Shown: positions 13,470-14,369 of the stretch, piece after piece
Position numbering within the stretch: position 1 is the first letter of the stretch
Layout of the letters: each line of letters begins with the position of its first letter
Assembly: GCA_016929355.1 (NCBI GenBank)
Contig: JAFGJA010000453.1
Coordinates: forward strand, 1-14,369
Source of the DNA: Anaerolineae bacterium
GTDB taxonomy: Bacteria > Chloroflexota > Anaerolineae > Aggregatilineales > Aggregatilineaceae
Direction: 5' to 3'
DNA length: 14,369 nucleotides
Made by a program: the position numbers and the translations under genes
Notes under the pieces: generated by a model
The model's database searches: none
What the model was told of the DNA's origin: nothing
What the model saw: only the letters and a program-made list of their open reading frames with translations

Positions 13470-13855
13470 ACCTGCCCGTCATCATCAGCATCATCAGGGA
13501 GCAAATCGGAGTGTTCCAGCGCTTCCCGAAACAGCTTCAGCCCGTCATTTTCCTCACTATCCAACGGGCAGCCCACGTAAGGGTTCTTAATCGGAATCTC
13601 GTGCAGCAGACACCACGCAGTTACGTCCATTTTGCGTTTCAGTCCCAACCACACAAGTTTGATCGTCAGTTTGAGCTGCATATTGCGGCTGGCATTGGCA
13701 AGTAGAATTTCCGGGACCGGACACTGCGCACAATCCTGCGGACGCCAGGACAGCGAATCGGGATTCGCATTAACAAGACGACATTCTTGCACGCTGCGTC
13801 CACGATTGAAATCTTCATAATAATGGGGACATTCTTGCCCCGCCGGGGTTCGCAT
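13466..13855 (-). CDS. Cys-rich conserved hypothetical, putative metal-binding protein
   Basis: A small soluble protein of 129 residues beginning MRTPAGQEC. Six cysteines stand at 9, 25, 42, 45, 82 and 96. C9, C25 and the CAQC pair (42-45) could form one Zn or Fe-S site with wide spacing; C82, H85 and C96 may form another. The opening MRTPAG.EC.YYYEDF, the WRPQDCAQCPVPEIL segment and PYVGCP are familiar to me as a conserved small protein of Chloroflexota with no assigned function. It ends in an acidic tail (PDDADDDGQ). AGGA (minus strand, 13867-13870 region) about 10 nt upstream supports the start. The stop overlaps the start of the HAD-DinB gene by 4 nt, so the two products are probably made together and may interact. 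Confidence 0.75.
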   Translation of the reverse strand: MRTPAGQECPHYYEDFNRGRSVQECRLVNANPDSLSWRPQDCAQCPVPEILLANASRNMQLKLTIKLVWLGLKRKMDVTAWCLLHEIPIKNPYVGCPLDSEENDGLKLFREALEHSDLLPDDADDDGQV

Positions 13856-13933
13856 AGTGGTTTTTTCCTCGCTAACAGTACGGTTTAAGCATAGGGTTTC
13901 ACAGCCAGGGGGCCGAGCATGGGCTGCATGGCA

Positions 13934-14227
13934 TCAATCATCAGCCTGATCCAAGTAGGGGTCTAGCTGTGCTGCTTCTTTGCGGCGTTGTTCTTTAACC
14001 CATGCCACCGGGTCTTCAAGGTGGGCGTCAACAAATTCTATTGGCCCAATTTCATCTAATAAGTGATTGAGCGATTGTCCCCAATGTTCTGCCACGCCGC
14101 CTGTCGTTATCGCGGGTGATCTTAGTTCTTCCACGCTCAGCGAATCGATGAGCATCTTTGCCAGTTCCTTGCGCTCGGATACGCTCAGGGCTTGGGCTTG
14201 TTCCAGAATTTCGGCGAGTGTCATCAT
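13934..14227 (-). CDS. Antitoxin-like small protein (addiction module component type), apparently orphan
   Basis: A 97-residue protein starting MMTLAEILEQAQALSVSERKELAKMLIDSL. This 'LAEIL..A..LS..ER.EL...L.DSL' helix pair is the usual N-terminus of small antitoxins of type II modules, particularly partners of PIN or ParE/RelE toxins in Chloroflexota and Cyanobacteria. The C-terminal half, DEIGPIEFVDAHLEDPVAWV then KEQRRKE, is a second conserved block in this variant. The ATG at 14227 is chosen because GGAGGA (14235-14240) is 7 nt before it and an extended -10 lies upstream; a longer frame reaching 14353 would have to begin upstream of that promoter. No toxin follows: the TGA is joined by a TGATG to an 11-codon frame that stops at once, and the next gene is the Cys-rich protein. 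Confidence 0.65.
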   Translation of the reverse strand: MMTLAEILEQAQALSVSERKELAKMLIDSLSVEELRSPAITTGGVAEHWGQSLNHLLDEIGPIEFVDAHLEDPVAWVKEQRRKEAAQLDPYLDQADD

Positions 14228-14257
14228 GCTTGATTCCTCCGCAAATGATTCCCCTAG

Positions 14258-14266
14258 ATTATAACA
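14258..14266 (-). promoter_or_regulatory. Extended -10 promoter for the antitoxin-like gene
   Basis: The minus strand reads TGTTATAAT, a perfect TATAAT (14263-14258) preceded by TGn, the extended -10 element that can work without a -35. Transcription would start near 14251, leaving a leader of about 24 nt with GGAGGA before the ATG at 14227. No good -35 at 16-18 nt is seen. The remaining bases to the window edge show no other gene. Confidence 0.6.
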
Positions 14267-14369
14267 CTGCTGCTGGTGAGCGCTCCATGCCGAGTGTACG
14301 CGATCTGGCCCGGTTGTCAATTCCTGGCTCCTGATCGACAATCTGGTAGACACTGCTGTAATGATTACT

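Noticed and set aside
14228..14353. Longer N-terminus for the antitoxin-like protein beginning at 14353
   Set aside because: The extra 42 residues look unlike the family, the extended -10 lies within them, and GGAGGA precedes the ATG at 14227.

Overview
The window looks like chromosomal DNA from an uncultured or little-studied bacterium, most likely a member of the Chloroflexota (Anaerolineae-like). This is inferred from moderately high GC, a DUF1385/YqhQ-like gene, a short Cys-rich gene and an antitoxin-like gene that I associate with that phylum, and many small palindromic repeats between genes. There is no rRNA, tRNA, CRISPR array, integrase or transposase. All gene calls rest on motif recognition by eye, not on database searches.

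Layout: everything from the left edge to 7210 is on the + strand and everything from 7262 to about 14227 is on the - strand, so the two halves converge on a repeat at 7210-7260. The + half holds the 3' part of a polytopic GT-C type membrane glycosyltransferase (3-1436), a DUF1385 membrane protein (1518-2621), a small HEAT-like helical protein (2730-3290), and an ABC-2 exporter locus. That locus has a NatA-like ATPase (3405-4451) and two PF06182-type permeases (5558-6409, 6413-7210), with a membrane-anchored MptpB-like tyrosine/lipid phosphatase gene (4543-5427) lodged between them and bracketed by two copies of one repeat.

The - half reads, in transcription order: an orphan antitoxin-like protein (14227-13934); a Cys-rich putative metal-binding protein (13855-13466) overlapping by 4 nt a HAD-hydrolase/DinB-like fusion (13469-12246); a DUF7309/DUF6930-like protein (12172-11123); a class V aminotransferase of the VC1184-type 'cysteine desulfurase-like' group that lacks the desulfurase cysteine (11090-9825); a beta-propeller lipoprotein (9692-8616); and a secreted Ntn-hydrolase with a C-terminal beta-rich domain (8488-7262). 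They do not form an obvious single pathway.

The most unusual aspect is the repeats. At least four kinds of short palindromic or phased repeat lie in the + half and one in the - half. Two of them sit inside the reading frame of the glycosyltransferase without breaking it; others touch stop codons or supply a possible ribosome binding site. I see no clear new defence or biosynthetic system. The best leads are the in-frame repeats, the decamer repeats around the phosphatase, the Cys-less desulfurase homologue and the HAD-DinB fusion.
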